The notes: a model not told the origin generated them from the sequence alone. Numbered from the stretch's first letter, positions 16,064 to 25,412 are shown. The stretch: DNA of 64,000 nt from Cellulomonas gilvus ATCC 13127 (GCF_000218545.1 NC_015671.1:1426001-1490000), one strand, 5' to 3'. Program-made: numbers and translations.

Positions 16064-16446
16064 AGCAGCCCCTGAAGTGCCTGCGCCAGCGACGTGACCA
16101 GCCGCGGCTCCTCGTCGGCGAGGGGCGCGTCCAGATCCAGCGTGCCGCCGCCGCGGGGCGTGCCGAAGTACGCGATGTTGCCGAGCGCGCCGCCTCGGAG
16201 ATCCTTGTCCGGACCGATCTCGTAGCCCACGCGGGACGCGAAGCCGGTTCGGTCGTACGTGATCGACCCGGCCATTCCCTTGAAGTGCGGCGACGAGCGC
16301 GCGTCGTCGACGAGCGCCGTCTTGATGTTCTGGGCACCCCGCTTCAGCACGGACTCGACGACGTCGATCGAGCGCGATGCTGCGCGGGACAGATCGGCTG
16401 TGAGGTCGCGCAGGCCGGACGTGTTCACCGTGAAGCCGTCGCTCAC
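16060..16446 (-). CDS. HK97 gp10-like head-tail joining protein
   Basis: This 128-residue protein has a long N-terminal helix (LRDLTADLSRAASRSIDVVE), the typical RVGYEIGPDK strand, and a YFGTPRGGG turn characteristic of HK97-gp10/neck family proteins. These sit at the head-tail interface. The GTG at 16446 has the ribosome site GGAGGTGA. The longer frame overlaps the previous gene and is rejected. Confidence 0.75.
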   Translation of the reverse strand: MSDGFTVNTSGLRDLTADLSRAASRSIDVVESVLKRGAQNIKTALVDDARSSPHFKGMAGSITYDRTGFASRVGYEIGPDKDLRGGALGNIAYFGTPRGGGTLDLDAPLADEEPRLVTSLAQALQGLL

Positions 16447-16907
16447 CTCGTCACCTCCTGGACACCGAGCCGGTACGCAGTGGCCTGGGACTTGTGGAGC
16501 AGGGCGACAACCCGGAACGTCCGTCCCGCGAGGTGCTCGTCGTCGACCGCGTCCACGATGGTGATCACGTCGCCGACCGCGGGCTCGAACGCCGCGACGG
16601 GGACGTGCACCGTGTAGCGCTGCAGCGTCATGGTGTGCTCCGCGAGCGACGCCGTCTGCTCCTGTGCGGCGGTCGCCTGCACGCGGCATTTCCCGGCGTG
16701 CGGTGCCAGGCCGGGTCCGTACACGGGCTCGGAGAGCGTCGGCGTCACGTTGCCCGCGGCGTCGGTCGCTGTGCCCGTCACGCGGCGCACGGCGCACGTG
16801 TCGCGCATCCTGGCCTCTGCTTCGGCGCGCAGGCCGGGCAGTTCGGCCGCGATGGCGTCCCCGAGGATCACCACTGGCCCGACCGCCACGCGCGCTCGCC
16901 CTGGCAT
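16443..16907 (-). CDS. Head closure protein
   Basis: The 154-residue protein has a short helix, the motif RDTCAVRRVTG, a GKCRVQ strand and a final beta-barrel half (GDVITIVDAVD, then GRTFRVVAL). This pattern matches the actinophage head closure family that stops the portal channel. It overlaps the genes on both sides. Confidence 0.7.
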   Translation of the reverse strand: MPGRARVAVGPVVILGDAIAAELPGLRAEAEARMRDTCAVRRVTGTATDAAGNVTPTLSEPVYGPGLAPHAGKCRVQATAAQEQTASLAEHTMTLQRYTVHVPVAAFEPAVGDVITIVDAVDDEHLAGRTFRVVALLHKSQATAYRLGVQEVTR

Positions 16908-17296
16908 GCCAGCCAGCCCGGCTCGTACCGCAGCCGGATCGACGCAGCCTCACCGAGCCCCACGGGTGCGAGGAGGTCCCACTCGTCGTCGGTGATGCGC
17001 AGCGCACCGTCCGACGTCGCCTGGTCCCGGGTACGGGTCACCGACCCGTCGTCGACGGTCACGGTGACGGCGCGCAGCCCCTCGGGGTTGCGCAGCACGC
17101 GGACGACCGCGTTCGCCTCGACCATCACGACGACGTCGAGGAAGCCCGGCTCGTCCGCGACGCGCGCAGCGAGGTCAAGCACCCGCGAGCGGATCAGGAC
17201 CTCGGCGTCCCTGAGGAGGGCTACGGCCTGCGCCGGGTCGGTCAGGGGGCGGCCGAGACGGACCTCCACGTCGTCCGGCGTCGCGTAGGTCGTCAC
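16868..17296 (-). CDS. Head-tail connector (Gp19/Gp15/Gp42-like)
   Basis: The 142-residue protein starts MTTYATPDDVEVRLGRPL and continues with helices around AVALLRDAEVLIRSRV and VVMVEANAVVRVLRNPEG, the layout of the connector family that docks on the portal ring. It overlaps the head closure gene by 40 bp in another frame. Confidence 0.75.
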   Translation of the reverse strand: MTTYATPDDVEVRLGRPLTDPAQAVALLRDAEVLIRSRVLDLAARVADEPGFLDVVVMVEANAVVRVLRNPEGLRAVTVTVDDGSVTRTRDQATSDGALRITDDEWDLLAPVGLGEAASIRLRYEPGWLACQGERAWRSGQW

Positions 17297-17312
17297 GGCC
17301 GCCCGCCCCCTT

Positions 17313-17747
17313 CTACTGCTGCGCCGCGGCGACAGCGGTGCGGATCTCGTCCTTCGTCGCGTCCTCGGCGTGCTCGACGCCGTGCGCGGCGGCCCACAGC
17401 GCCCACGCGTCGCGGCTCGAGCGTCCGTTCGGAGGCGTCAGCGGGTCGGCCGGCTCGTCGTCCTCGGTCGGATCCTGGTCGTCGTCCTGCTTGTCGGCAC
17501 CGGCCGTGGCGCCCTGCTCGGCGGCCGGGCCGAGCTCGGCCGGGTTGCCCGGCGTGAGAGGGACGACCGAGGTGGGGTCGGGCGGCGGCGTCGGGCCGGT
17601 GCGCTTCGTGGAGGAGGAGGCGAGCAGGTGCTCGCCGACCTTGGCGCCCTTCGGGACGTCGTCCCCGGCGCGGAGCTGGACGGCGAGGCCGTCGATGTGC
17701 ACGAACGTGACGCCCTCGAGGTCGTCACGGATCTTCTTCTGGGCCAC
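17313..17747 (-). CDS. Head-region protein with LEM/SAP-like C-terminus
   Basis: In this 144-residue protein the N-terminal 45 residues are a small beta domain (DLEGVTFVHIDGLAVQL), the middle is a disordered acidic Pro/Asp linker, and the last 35 residues form a helical mini-domain (SSRDAWALWAAAHGVEHAED, then KDEIRTAV). The same last domain occurs after the capsid gene in many actinophages, with unknown role. The GTG at 17747 has GGAGGG upstream. Confidence 0.6.
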   Translation of the reverse strand: MAQKKIRDDLEGVTFVHIDGLAVQLRAGDDVPKGAKVGEHLLASSSTKRTGPTPPPDPTSVVPLTPGNPAELGPAAEQGATAGADKQDDDQDPTEDDEPADPLTPPNGRSSRDAWALWAAAHGVEHAEDATKDEIRTAVAAAQQ

Positions 17748-17789
17748 GATCGGCCCTCCCTTCGGTGGGTCGGGCAGGCGGGTGCCGGC

Positions 17790-17823
17790 GGTGCGGCCGC
17801 CGCCCGGGGGAGGCGGCCGCACC
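17790..17823 (-). terminator. Hairpin after capsid gene
   Basis: A perfect 12-bp stem (GGTGCGGCCGCC) with a 10-nt loop starts 8 nt past the capsid stop. It likely boosts capsid over downstream gene expression by partial termination or mRNA protection. Confidence 0.7.
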
Positions 17824-17830
17824 ACGGGGG

Positions 17831-18850
17831 TCACGCCAGGACGGTCGCCTTCAGCGACAGGTCCGCGTTGGCCAGGACCGGCATGCCGACCGCGTCGCCG
17901 TTGACCTCGGCGATCATCGGCGGCTTCTCGTTGCGGTACACGCCCGCCACGATGCCGGGCTGCTCGGCGTCCTCGATGGCCCAGTCGTCGGCCGTCGAGG
18001 AGAGGGTCTGCCCCCAGAAGGACGCCCCCAGCTGGGTGCCCTGCCAGTCGTCCGGGTCCACCGGCTCCGGGAGCAGCAGCAGCTCGTTGTCGGGCAGGAC
18101 GAGGCCCGCGGCGGTGCGGCGCGTGTAGACCTCGATCGGCGGCAGCCCGGCGCCCGCGACGATCGCGTTCACGTCCTCGATCGTCGCGGGACGCGAACCC
18201 CCACCGACCAGGGAGGTCTTGAACTCGTCGCCCTGGGCCATGACGCGCAGGACGCGACGCGAGACGAGGATGACGCCCGGCGGGACGCCGTTCGTCGCCT
18301 CGTACGTGTCGGACCACGCCTGCAGGTCCGCCAGACGGGAGACCGACGTCGCCGAGGACCACAGCGCGGCCGCCGTGACGGTGTGCGATGCGCTGCGCCC
18401 GAACGAGTCCGCCGTCGCGAGCTCGGGGATCGTGGCCACACCCGTGCGCAGCACGATGCCGCGCAGCCGCTCCATGCGGTCCGCGATCGCCTGCACGACC
18501 TGGGTGGACGTGGACAGGATCTGGTCGAGGATGACCTCGTCCGACGCGCCGCGCGTGCGCAGCTGGTCGTACTCCGAGACCGGGATGACCTGCCCGATCG
18601 CGGGCAGCTCGAGGATCGTGCGCTTCCCGCCGGGCTTCTTGCCGACCGTCGGCTCCGCGTCGAACGCACGGAACTCCGCCTCGGCGACGAGGCCGGCCTG
18701 GCCCGCGACGAACCGGACCTGGATGTCCGGGACGATGCGGTTCGGCAGGAACCGGGCGAGGTTGCCGCGGCGCTGCTCGACGGCGGACAGGGCCTCCCGG
18801 ACGTACCCCGTCAGGGTCGCCGGGTCGATGAGATCGGTCCAGAGTGCCAT
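17831..18850 (-). CDS. Major capsid protein, lambda gpE-like
   Basis: The 339-residue length is close to that of lambda gpE. The sequence carries the gpE-family pattern: an N-terminal arm, LARFLPNRIVPDIQVRFVAG, then EAEFRAFDAEPTVGKKPGG and a central GQVIPVSEYDQLR segment. It follows the decoration protein and scaffold genes, as in lambda-like heads. The ATG at 18850 lies 17 bp after the decoration gene stop. Confidence 0.85.
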   Translation of the reverse strand: MALWTDLIDPATLTGYVREALSAVEQRRGNLARFLPNRIVPDIQVRFVAGQAGLVAEAEFRAFDAEPTVGKKPGGKRTILELPAIGQVIPVSEYDQLRTRGASDEVILDQILSTSTQVVQAIADRMERLRGIVLRTGVATIPELATADSFGRSASHTVTAAALWSSATSVSRLADLQAWSDTYEATNGVPPGVILVSRRVLRVMAQGDEFKTSLVGGGSRPATIEDVNAIVAGAGLPPIEVYTRRTAAGLVLPDNELLLLPEPVDPDDWQGTQLGASFWGQTLSSTADDWAIEDAEQPGIVAGVYRNEKPPMIAEVNGDAVGMPVLANADLSLKATVLA

Positions 18851-18866
18851 GAGCCGATACCCCCTC

Positions 18867-19253
18867 TCAGATGAAGACGAACGTGGTCGCGGCGCGCTTC
18901 GCCGCGGCCGTGGGCGCGGTGAAGGCGATGGGCAGCTTGGCCGTGCGGATCCGGCCGTGGTCGAGCAGCGGCACACCGAAGTCCGCCGTGCCGACCACGC
19001 GCTGGTCGGTCAGCACGAAGCCCGCGAGAACGCCAGCCCCCGTGACCGTGGCCTCCGTCGCGTCGTAGGGGACGAGGACGCCCCCCACCTTCGCGACGGG
19101 CAGACCGGCCGGGATGAAGCCGTTCGGGTAGTGGGTGCCGGCGGTGAAGGCGGAGATGTCGAGGACCTCGGTGCGCGCGTTGGCGATGCCGTGCGTCGAG
19201 CCGAGCCAGGACTGGTCTCCACCGCCGAACGTCTCGGTCGTGAGACGGGGCAT
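18867..19253 (-). CDS. Head decoration protein, gpD-like
   Basis: The 128-residue protein begins TTETFGGGDQSWLGSTHGI, the form seen in actinophage head decoration proteins, and ends in a beta domain (GVLAGFVLTDQRVVG) like lambda gpD. It would bind the outside of the capsid as trimers. It lies directly before the capsid gene. Confidence 0.8.
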   Translation of the reverse strand: MPRLTTETFGGGDQSWLGSTHGIANARTEVLDISAFTAGTHYPNGFIPAGLPVAKVGGVLVPYDATEATVTGAGVLAGFVLTDQRVVGTADFGVPLLDHGRIRTAKLPIAFTAPTAAAKRAATTFVFI

Positions 19254-19279
19254 GGTGATCCCTCCTCAGGGAGTCGTGG

Positions 19280-19897
19280 TCAGGTCTTGGACTTGCTGGG
19301 GTGCCGCTCGGCGAACAGCGAGCGGCCCGCCGCGACGGACGTCGCCTTGTCGGCGCCCCCACCGCCGCCCTGCGACGGGTCCGGCTTCGGCGTGGGCGCC
19401 GTCGTCGGGATGAGGGCCTTGAGCGCCTCGGCGTCGGCCTCGAGCTCCGCCTTCGTCGCGCCCGTCAGACGGGGCGCGAGCTGCAGGTCGAGGCCCTTGG
19501 CGGCGGCGACCTCGTACCGCAGTGCCCGCAGATCGGCGGCCGCAGCGTCGCGCTGCGCCTGCGCCAGATCGTCGGCTGCCCTCTGCTCGGCGGACTTCTT
19601 CGAGTCCTCGATCTCCTTGCGGAGCTGGGCAAGGTCGGCCTCGGCCTTCGCGCGGGCCTCCCGCTCGGCGACCAGGGCCTTCTTGCCGGGCTCGCCCAGC
19701 GGCTCGTCGCCGCTGTCCGAGGGCACGCCGTCGTCAGTGCTCGGCGCCGGAGCCGGCGTGGCCGGCGTGCCCGTGCCAGGGGTGCCGTCCGGTGCGGCCG
19801 GGTCCGTGACGAACCGGAGCCGCGCGAACCGGGCGGGCGTGCCGGGGGAGTGGGTGAGGGGCCACGCCATCGCAGCGGGGGCCTTGGTCGTCGTCAT
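19280..19897 (-). CDS. Capsid scaffolding protein
   Basis: This 205-residue protein has a disordered Pro/Thr-rich N-terminal third, a long charged coiled coil (about 70-130, KALVAEREARAKAEADLAQL), and a glycine-rich C-terminus with a basic end (FAERHPSKSKT) that could contact the capsid. This is the usual build of scaffolds, and the gene lies before the decoration and capsid genes. No protease motif is seen in it. Confidence 0.8.
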   Translation of the reverse strand: MTTTKAPAAMAWPLTHSPGTPARFARLRFVTDPAAPDGTPGTGTPATPAPAPSTDDGVPSDSGDEPLGEPGKKALVAEREARAKAEADLAQLRKEIEDSKKSAEQRAADDLAQAQRDAAAADLRALRYEVAAAKGLDLQLAPRLTGATKAELEADAEALKALIPTTAPTPKPDPSQGGGGGADKATSVAAGRSLFAERHPSKSKT

Positions 19898-19965
19898 CGT
19901 GCGGTCTCCGAATCGCTCGGGAGGGGCCCGACCGCATCGCGCGGCGGGAGAACTGGTGGAGCTGG

Positions 19966-20973
19966 CTACAGGACCCAGCCATAGAGCCGCAGCAGGCGCA
20001 GCGCGTCGGCGCGGTCGATCGCGATCGCGTAGATCGACTCGGGCATCAGCCGCGGCGCCCGCAGCGAGCGGTACCGGCCGGCGCGCTCCGTGCCCTGGTC
20101 GCGGACGCTCCGTGCCTGCGACATCCGCCGGTAGGCGATGCCGCGGCGCGTGACCCCCTCGGTGGAGTACTTCACGGTCCGGTCGAACACCTGGGCGGAC
20201 CGGACTCCGCCGCTGGCGCGGTAGGCGTTGATCAGCTGGTTCACGTCGGCGCCGTCGATGTAGGCCTGGGCGTTCGCGCGCGAGCCGAGCGCCTTGCGCA
20301 GGCCCTCCTCGTCGAGCGACCCGAGGTACTCGGCCGCGTTCACCGTCAGGTCATCGGCGATCGCCTCGGCGGCCGGGATGTTGTGGCAGTCGCAGCCGGG
20401 GTGACGGTCGAACGCCGTCGCCTCTCCTGTCGTTCGGCCGGCCAGGATCACGCACCGCCCGCAGGACGGCGGCGTGAGCATCCGCACGTACCGCACGGGC
20501 CCGCGCGCGTTCCCGGCCATCCGCTCGGCCGTACGGCCCGTGTCCGACAGCAGCGTGCCCGCGGCCGCGGTCAGCCAGGCGCCGGCGCCCGCGAGTGCTC
20601 CGCGCCAGTCCGCACCCTCGCCTGCGAGCGACTTCGCACGCAGGACCGCGCCGTAGGCCATCTCGTCGGTGCCGAAGCCTGCGCCCGTGGTGCCGACGAG
20701 CGCCGCCGGGTCGACGGCGTACTCGGCGCGACGGACAGTGCGGCTCGTCTGCGCCAAGACCTCGGGCACGTACTCGAGCGCGCCAGCCGTGATCCGCTCC
20801 TGGGCTGTGTCGAGCGTGAGCAGCAGCTGGCGTTCGATCTGGGCCCATGAGGCGTCGAAGTCCTCGCCCATCCGGGACCACAGGCGCCGGACCGCAGCGA
20901 CCGCGGCCCCCATCTCGGCGCGCTGCGAACGCGCGTACGGCTCAGCTGCCGGCGGCAGGGCCTGCAGCGCCAC
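19966..20973 (-). CDS. MuF-like minor head protein
   Basis: The 335-residue helical protein lies between portal and scaffold genes. The C-terminal half has the MuF signature: PPSCGRCVILAG followed about 12 residues later by FDRHPGCDCHN, with cysteine/histidine spacing that could bind metal. MuF-type proteins sit on the portal inside the capsid and may be injected. Many annotations call this position a capsid maturation protease; I see no convincing catalytic residues for that. Confidence 0.75.
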   Translation of the reverse strand: MALQALPPAAEPYARSQRAEMGAAVAAVRRLWSRMGEDFDASWAQIERQLLLTLDTAQERITAGALEYVPEVLAQTSRTVRRAEYAVDPAALVGTTGAGFGTDEMAYGAVLRAKSLAGEGADWRGALAGAGAWLTAAAGTLLSDTGRTAERMAGNARGPVRYVRMLTPPSCGRCVILAGRTTGEATAFDRHPGCDCHNIPAAEAIADDLTVNAAEYLGSLDEEGLRKALGSRANAQAYIDGADVNQLINAYRASGGVRSAQVFDRTVKYSTEGVTRRGIAYRRMSQARSVRDQGTERAGRYRSLRAPRLMPESIYAIAIDRADALRLLRLYGWVL

Positions 20974-22321
20974 CGGCCAGCTCCTTCACGCTCAGCGCGC
21001 TCAGGTACGGGTCGGCGTCCTGACGCTCGAAGTACTCCCGCTCACGCTTCTTGCGGGGCTCCGACCACCCGAGCTCGTCCCAGGCGCCCTCACGCGAAAG
21101 GATCGGCACCCCGCCTGCGAGCTTCTGGATCGCGTCGGCGCGCTGGGCGAAGGTCGGGGTCGCCGCGTCGTGCCACAGCGTGCGGATCGGGTTGCCGGCG
21201 GCCCACTCACCCGTGGTGAAGCGGCGCGACAGGCCCATGACCCAGCCCCAGGAGTCGCCCCAGTCCAGACCCTTGCCCTCGGCGTTCTTGATCAGGCGGG
21301 ACTCGTCGGCGCGGATCGCGCCCTCTGCGGCTGGGTTCGCGGTGGAGACGACGAAGTACCGGATCGGGAGACCAGAGATCGAGGCCAGCAGACCGCCGTA
21401 GTGCTGCACCGTGTCGGTGATGTTCTTCAGGTCTGCGGCCTGGAACTGCCCGGCGGTGACGCCGGTGCCCGCGTAGGCCATGAGTGCCGTGTAGTACGCC
21501 TCCCAGACCGTCAGGGGCTCGCCCGTCTTCGCGTCGACCATCTTCGAGGGGTCGACCCCGAAGACGTAGCGCGCGGGCACGGCGTGCGACTCCTGCGCGA
21601 CCTGGAGGTTCGTCAGGGAACGTGCTGCGGCGTCGACGAGGGGGATTGCGTCGGCCATCTCCGACGTGCCCCACCAGTCGCCCGGACGGCGCCGGTTGAG
21701 GAACATCACGACCGGGACCCGGCCGAGACGGTGCTCGTCACGGCCGACGACCGTCCAGCCCCGGGCGGTGGGCTCGAGCCACAGCGTGCCGTTCGGCGTG
21801 TACAGCGTGCGGCGCCGCTGCTTGTCGAAGTCGAGGTACTGGCGCAGGCACCCCGCCATCTGCCGCTTGCGGGTGTCGACGGCCGCGACCATCTGCCGGG
21901 ACGGCTCGACCGAGATGATGGGGTGCTCCCGGTCGTCCTCGTTGGTCCCGACCGTGACGAAGCCGCGGCCGAACTTCGCGGTCTCCGTGTGCAGCATCGG
22001 GGCGCCCGAGTCGAGGTTGTTCGCCTCCCACTGCTCGCGCAGTTCGTCGGACGTCTGCTCCTGGCCGGCCTCGACGAACCCGCGGACGTCCAGGCGGCGG
22101 ACCGGCTCGTCGACCACGATGCGCGACCAGTTCACGACCGTCTCGAAGCGGCGCAGCTCGGGCGGCACAGCGAGACCGATCTGAGCCAGGCGCTGCGTGC
22201 CCTCGTAGTAGCGCTCCATCAGCGCGTCGTGCTTGCTCCTGGCGGCCGCGGCCTTCACCAGGCGGCCCATCAGGCGCTGCTCGTCGTCTGTCAGCTGGTG
22301 CTCCTTCAGCAGCGAGACCAC
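20942..22321 (-). CDS. Portal protein, SPP1 gp6-like
   Basis: This 459-residue protein follows the terminase. Features of SPP1-gp6-type portals include the early helix ending in YYEGTQRL, the VNWSRIVVDEPVRRLDVRGF stretch, and the WDVSY-like VPVVMFLNRR segment before the stem helices. Twelve copies would form the DNA channel. GTG 22321 is preferred: the stop of terL lies 11 bp before it and GAGGGGG serves as ribosome site. It overlaps the MuF gene by 32 bp. Confidence 0.85.
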   Translation of the reverse strand: MVSLLKEHQLTDDEQRLMGRLVKAAAARSKHDALMERYYEGTQRLAQIGLAVPPELRRFETVVNWSRIVVDEPVRRLDVRGFVEAGQEQTSDELREQWEANNLDSGAPMLHTETAKFGRGFVTVGTNEDDREHPIISVEPSRQMVAAVDTRKRQMAGCLRQYLDFDKQRRRTLYTPNGTLWLEPTARGWTVVGRDEHRLGRVPVVMFLNRRRPGDWWGTSEMADAIPLVDAAARSLTNLQVAQESHAVPARYVFGVDPSKMVDAKTGEPLTVWEAYYTALMAYAGTGVTAGQFQAADLKNITDTVQHYGGLLASISGLPIRYFVVSTANPAAEGAIRADESRLIKNAEGKGLDWGDSWGWVMGLSRRFTTGEWAAGNPIRTLWHDAATPTFAQRADAIQKLAGGVPILSREGAWDELGWSEPRKKREREYFERQDADPYLSALSVKELAGGAAGPAAGS

Positions 22322-22331
22322 GAGCACCCCC

Positions 22332-24059
22332 TCACCGGAACATGTACATGCGGGACTCGGACTCCTGCGGGCGGCGCAGCACACCGTCGAGCGCGGTCAC
22401 GGCGGCTTGGATCCCGTCGATGCGGGCCGTGGACTTCTTGCGGTCTGGCTTCACCGGCCGGATGTTGTCCAGCCCGTCGTTCTTCACCTCGACGACCGAG
22501 GCCATCCAGCGCAGCACCGGGTGCCCGCCGTGGCGCATCGCCCGCGCGCCGATCAGTCGCTCGAGCTCCTTGGACGCCGGCGACAGGCCCATGAAGGTCT
22601 GCGCGACGGCCGTGATGTCCACCTCGAGCTCGGCGTCGAGCTCCTGGACGAACTGGCCAGCGAACATGCGGTCGTACGACACGCGCTGCATGTCGAAGTG
22701 CCGGCAGTCGCCGATCACCGCCGACTTCACCGCGTTGTAGTCGATGACGTCGCCGTCGGTTGTGTGCACCAGACCCTGCTCGATCCACTGCTCGAGCGGG
22801 ATCAGCAGCTGCCGCTGCAGGTCTTCGACCCTGTCGCCGGGCACCCAGAACCGTGTGAGCAGGTCGTACTCGGCACCGGGCCGGTTCGACTCGACCCACA
22901 CCGCCCACGCGGTGAAGTCCGACACCGCCGACAGGTCCAGGCCGCCCCACGCGCGGCGGCCCCGCAGACCTGCGCGGTCGATCGCGCCGTCGAGCTCGTC
23001 CCACCGGTCCAGATCCAGCCACCGTGACTGCTCGCGGCGGCGCAGGTTCAGCGTGAGGCGGCAGTAGGTCGGGAAGTACGACGGGGTCTGCCGGGCCTTG
23101 TTCGCCTCGCGGTGCAGGTACGCCCAGGTGGGGGACTTACCCGCGCCCGGGTTCGCCTTCGCGAGGGTCTCGTCGGCGAACGGGTCGTCGTCCTCGTCTG
23201 CCGCCCAGATCACGCCGTAGAAGCCCGTGTCCTGCACGACGTCGTTCGCGACGTTCCGCACGTACGTGTGCTTCTCGTCGTAGATCGTGCCGTCCTCGGC
23301 CTCGTCGGCCGTGGTGATGAACACGATGAGCGGCTGGTCCCGCGCGCCCGTGCCCGTCTCGATCGCCTCGACCAGCGCCCGGCGCAGGCGCAGCGTGTGC
23401 ACCTCGTCGATGACCGCGCCGGACACGTTCAGCCCATGAGCGGTCTCCGCGACCCGTGAGAGCACCCGCAGGATCGAGCCCGTGCGCGGGACGCGCACGA
23501 CCTCCTTGAGTGGCTCGACCCGCGAACGCGCCGCGGGGGACGTCGCGAGCATCCGCTTCGCGTCCTCGAAGACGCGACCGGCCTGCGTGGTCGAGCCGGC
23601 GGCGTTGTACACCTCGGCACCAGGCTCCCGGTCGGCCAGGAGCAGCACGTTCGAGATGCCGGACAGCAGGGTGCTCTTGCCGTTCTTGCGGGGCACCTCG
23701 ACCCACGCCGTGCGGATGACCCGCACCACGGCGTCGATCTCCGCGTCGTGGTAGACCCAGCCGAAGATGGGAGCGATGACCCACACGACCTGCCACGGGT
23801 CCAGGCCCTCGCCGAGGCGAAGTCGCACGCCCGCCCAGCGGCCCTTCGTGTGGCGGAACTGCGCCAGTGCACGCAGTGCGCGCTGGGCTCGCTGGACGTC
23901 GTACCAGGCGCCCGGGTGCCGGTCCGCCTGGAACGCGACCACCGCCGGCGCGTGGGCGAGCGCGTCGTCGACCTGCTCGTCGGTCAGGCCCAGCTCGAGC
24001 AGAGCGTCGCGGGGGACCGGCAGCCGGCTAGTCGAAGATGTCGTCCTCGTCGTCGCCAT
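22332..24059 (-). CDS. Terminase large subunit
   Basis: This protein of about 575 residues is the packaging motor. A variant Walker A (VPRKNGKST, about 122-130) and Walker B with catalytic Glu (GAVIDEVHTL, about 214-223) form the ATPase. The C-terminal nuclease part shows acidic residues in GGLDLSAVSD and further Asp residues near AVKSAVIGDCRHFD. The sequence is of the HK97/Terminase_1 type. The ATG at 24059 has GAGGTG at proper distance; a GTG at 24065 is the alternative. It overlaps terS by 32 bp. Confidence 0.9.
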   Translation of the reverse strand: MATTRTTSSTSRLPVPRDALLELGLTDEQVDDALAHAPAVVAFQADRHPGAWYDVQRAQRALRALAQFRHTKGRWAGVRLRLGEGLDPWQVVWVIAPIFGWVYHDAEIDAVVRVIRTAWVEVPRKNGKSTLLSGISNVLLLADREPGAEVYNAAGSTTQAGRVFEDAKRMLATSPAARSRVEPLKEVVRVPRTGSILRVLSRVAETAHGLNVSGAVIDEVHTLRLRRALVEAIETGTGARDQPLIVFITTADEAEDGTIYDEKHTYVRNVANDVVQDTGFYGVIWAADEDDDPFADETLAKANPGAGKSPTWAYLHREANKARQTPSYFPTYCRLTLNLRRREQSRWLDLDRWDELDGAIDRAGLRGRRAWGGLDLSAVSDFTAWAVWVESNRPGAEYDLLTRFWVPGDRVEDLQRQLLIPLEQWIEQGLVHTTDGDVIDYNAVKSAVIGDCRHFDMQRVSYDRMFAGQFVQELDAELEVDITAVAQTFMGLSPASKELERLIGARAMRHGGHPVLRWMASVVEVKNDGLDNIRPVKPDRKKSTARIDGIQAAVTALDGVLRRPQESESRMYMFR

Positions 24060-24516
24060 CGCCACCTCGCGGACTCACGCGCGTCGCCGCGGACGGGGAC
24101 AGCCCGAGCTCCCCGATCAGCGAGCGCAGGTGAGAGCGGTACTGGTTGAGGAGCGTGCTCCACGGGTTCTTGACGTTGCCCCGCTCCGTGCTCGCGATCG
24201 GCCCCTCCATCGACAGCGCCCGCTCACCCTGCTGGATGCGGGCCCACGTCACGCAGTAGTCGATCAGGACCTCGCGCTGCTCGTTCACCAGCCCGGCCGA
24301 GCGGGCCAGCGACGGGGCCAGGCGGTCCCACAGCTCGGTGGCCGTCTGCCGGGCGCGGAGCTCCGGGCGGCTCGAACCGGGGAAGTACTCCGACCACCGC
24401 GGGGCGACCGGCACAGAGGGCGGGAGTTTCACGCCCTCCTTGACCGGACGCCGGCCGGGGTTGCCCTCGCGGACCACCGCGAGCGCCGGGCGCGGCTTCG
24501 GGCCTGGCTGAGCCAC
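24028..24516 (-). CDS. Terminase small subunit, P27-like
   Basis: The 162-residue protein starts GPKPRPALAVVREGNPGRRP, the typical P27-family opening, then has helices around ATELWDRLAPSLARSAGLV and WSTLLNQYRSHLRSLIGELG. It would recognise the packaging site and feed DNA to TerL. The C-terminus is acidic. The stretch of 160 bp upstream (24517-24678) has no gene and could hold a cos site, but I cannot define one. Confidence 0.8.
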   Translation of the reverse strand: MAQPGPKPRPALAVVREGNPGRRPVKEGVKLPPSVPVAPRWSEYFPGSSRPELRARQTATELWDRLAPSLARSAGLVNEQREVLIDYCVTWARIQQGERALSMEGPIASTERGNVKNPWSTLLNQYRSHLRSLIGELGLSPSAATRVSPRGGDGDDEDDIFD

Positions 24517-24678
24517 GGTCGCAACCCCCTTACGTATCGAGCAGGAGCGTGTTCCCGCTGGTCAGCGAGGTGGATGGCCAGGACGCTGGCTCCACAGAAA
24601 CGGTCGAACCTGCGCGCCGGGGCGTAGCCCTCCCCGGCGGTCCGGCGCCGATCGCCCTCGGGGGTACCCCCCTGGGTG

Positions 24679-25026
24679 TCAGCGGCGGTTGGCCGCCGCC
24701 GCTCCGCGTGCACCGCCGTCGCTGCGGTTGCACCGCGTGCACTGCGGGCCGCGGTAGCGCGTCCGGTCGTCCGTGTGGCCGAGATCGAGCGTGCGCTCCG
24801 TCAGCTGCACCGTGCACGTCACGCATGCGACGACCTCGCCGGCTCGGATCCGCTTCACGATCGCGAGTCGCAGGCGGTCGTGCTGCGTCCCGTAGCCGCG
24901 CTGCTGTCGCGTTCCGCGTCGCGCCTCGTACTCGGCCAGGTGCGTCGGGCAGTAACGGTCGCCAGCCGTGACCAAGGCGGGGCACGTCGGAGATCCGGTG
25001 CAGCGTCGGCGAAGCTGACGCGGCAT
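24679..25026 (-). CDS. HNH endonuclease
   Basis: The 115-residue protein has cysteine pairs CTGSPTC, CVTC and CTRC and an HNH-type core LDLGHTDDRTRYRGPQCTRC. HNH proteins next to the terminase genes are needed for cos cleavage in HK97-like phages, and this one lies just upstream of terS. The ATG at 25026 has GAGGTG six bases before it; a GTG at 25035 is possible. Confidence 0.8.
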   Translation of the reverse strand: MPRQLRRRCTGSPTCPALVTAGDRYCPTHLAEYEARRGTRQQRGYGTQHDRLRLAIVKRIRAGEVVACVTCTVQLTERTLDLGHTDDRTRYRGPQCTRCNRSDGGARGAAAANRR

Positions 25027-25412
25027 CTGGATCACCTCGCAACGAGTTCAGGGCCGGCGCCGTCGGGCCGCTCGACGGTTCGACCGAACGGATCACGTCC
25101 TCGCCGACCCCAGCACCGGCCCACCCGACCGGACGACCTGCACCCCACCGCGGCCGCGTCGCGTGCGTTCGACGCTGCCCGGGAAGCACGAAGGCCCGAA
25201 CCGTGTGCGGTCCAGGCCTCGACGTGGGCATGACGAACCCACCGAGGTGCACGTTAGCAGAGTCGGCTCGCCTCGGGTAGTGAGAGGCGACGTTCGCGTG
25301 TCGGTCGCGGAGTGCCGAGCAGCGATGCGACGCCCTCGGGCAGGGGGCCATCCGAGGGCGTCGCATCGTGGAGCCTACGGCGTGCGAGGCGAAGACCATG
25401 CCGGGCGTTGGC
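25027..25412. other. Intergenic gap between HNH and rtcB genes
   Basis: I see no convincing gene in these 386 bp. They hold a 12-bp stem with two G-T pairs (25192-25219) and the strong terminator at 25323-25368. This gap separates early from late leftward genes, so a late promoter or packaging site may lie here, but I found no clear -35/-10 pair. Confidence 0.6.
25323..25368 (-). terminator. Early operon terminator
   Basis: A perfect 17-bp stem (CGATGCGACGCCCTCGG) with a 12-nt loop begins 45 nt beyond the rtcB stop. It likely ends the leftward early transcript. Confidence 0.8.

Noticed and set aside
19966..20973. Capsid maturation protease
   Set aside because: The conserved part is the MuF cysteine/histidine motif. 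I see no protease triad, so I kept the MuF-like name.
24517..24678. A cos site upstream of the small terminase
   Set aside because: Position is plausible, but I found no symmetric nick motif that I could defend.
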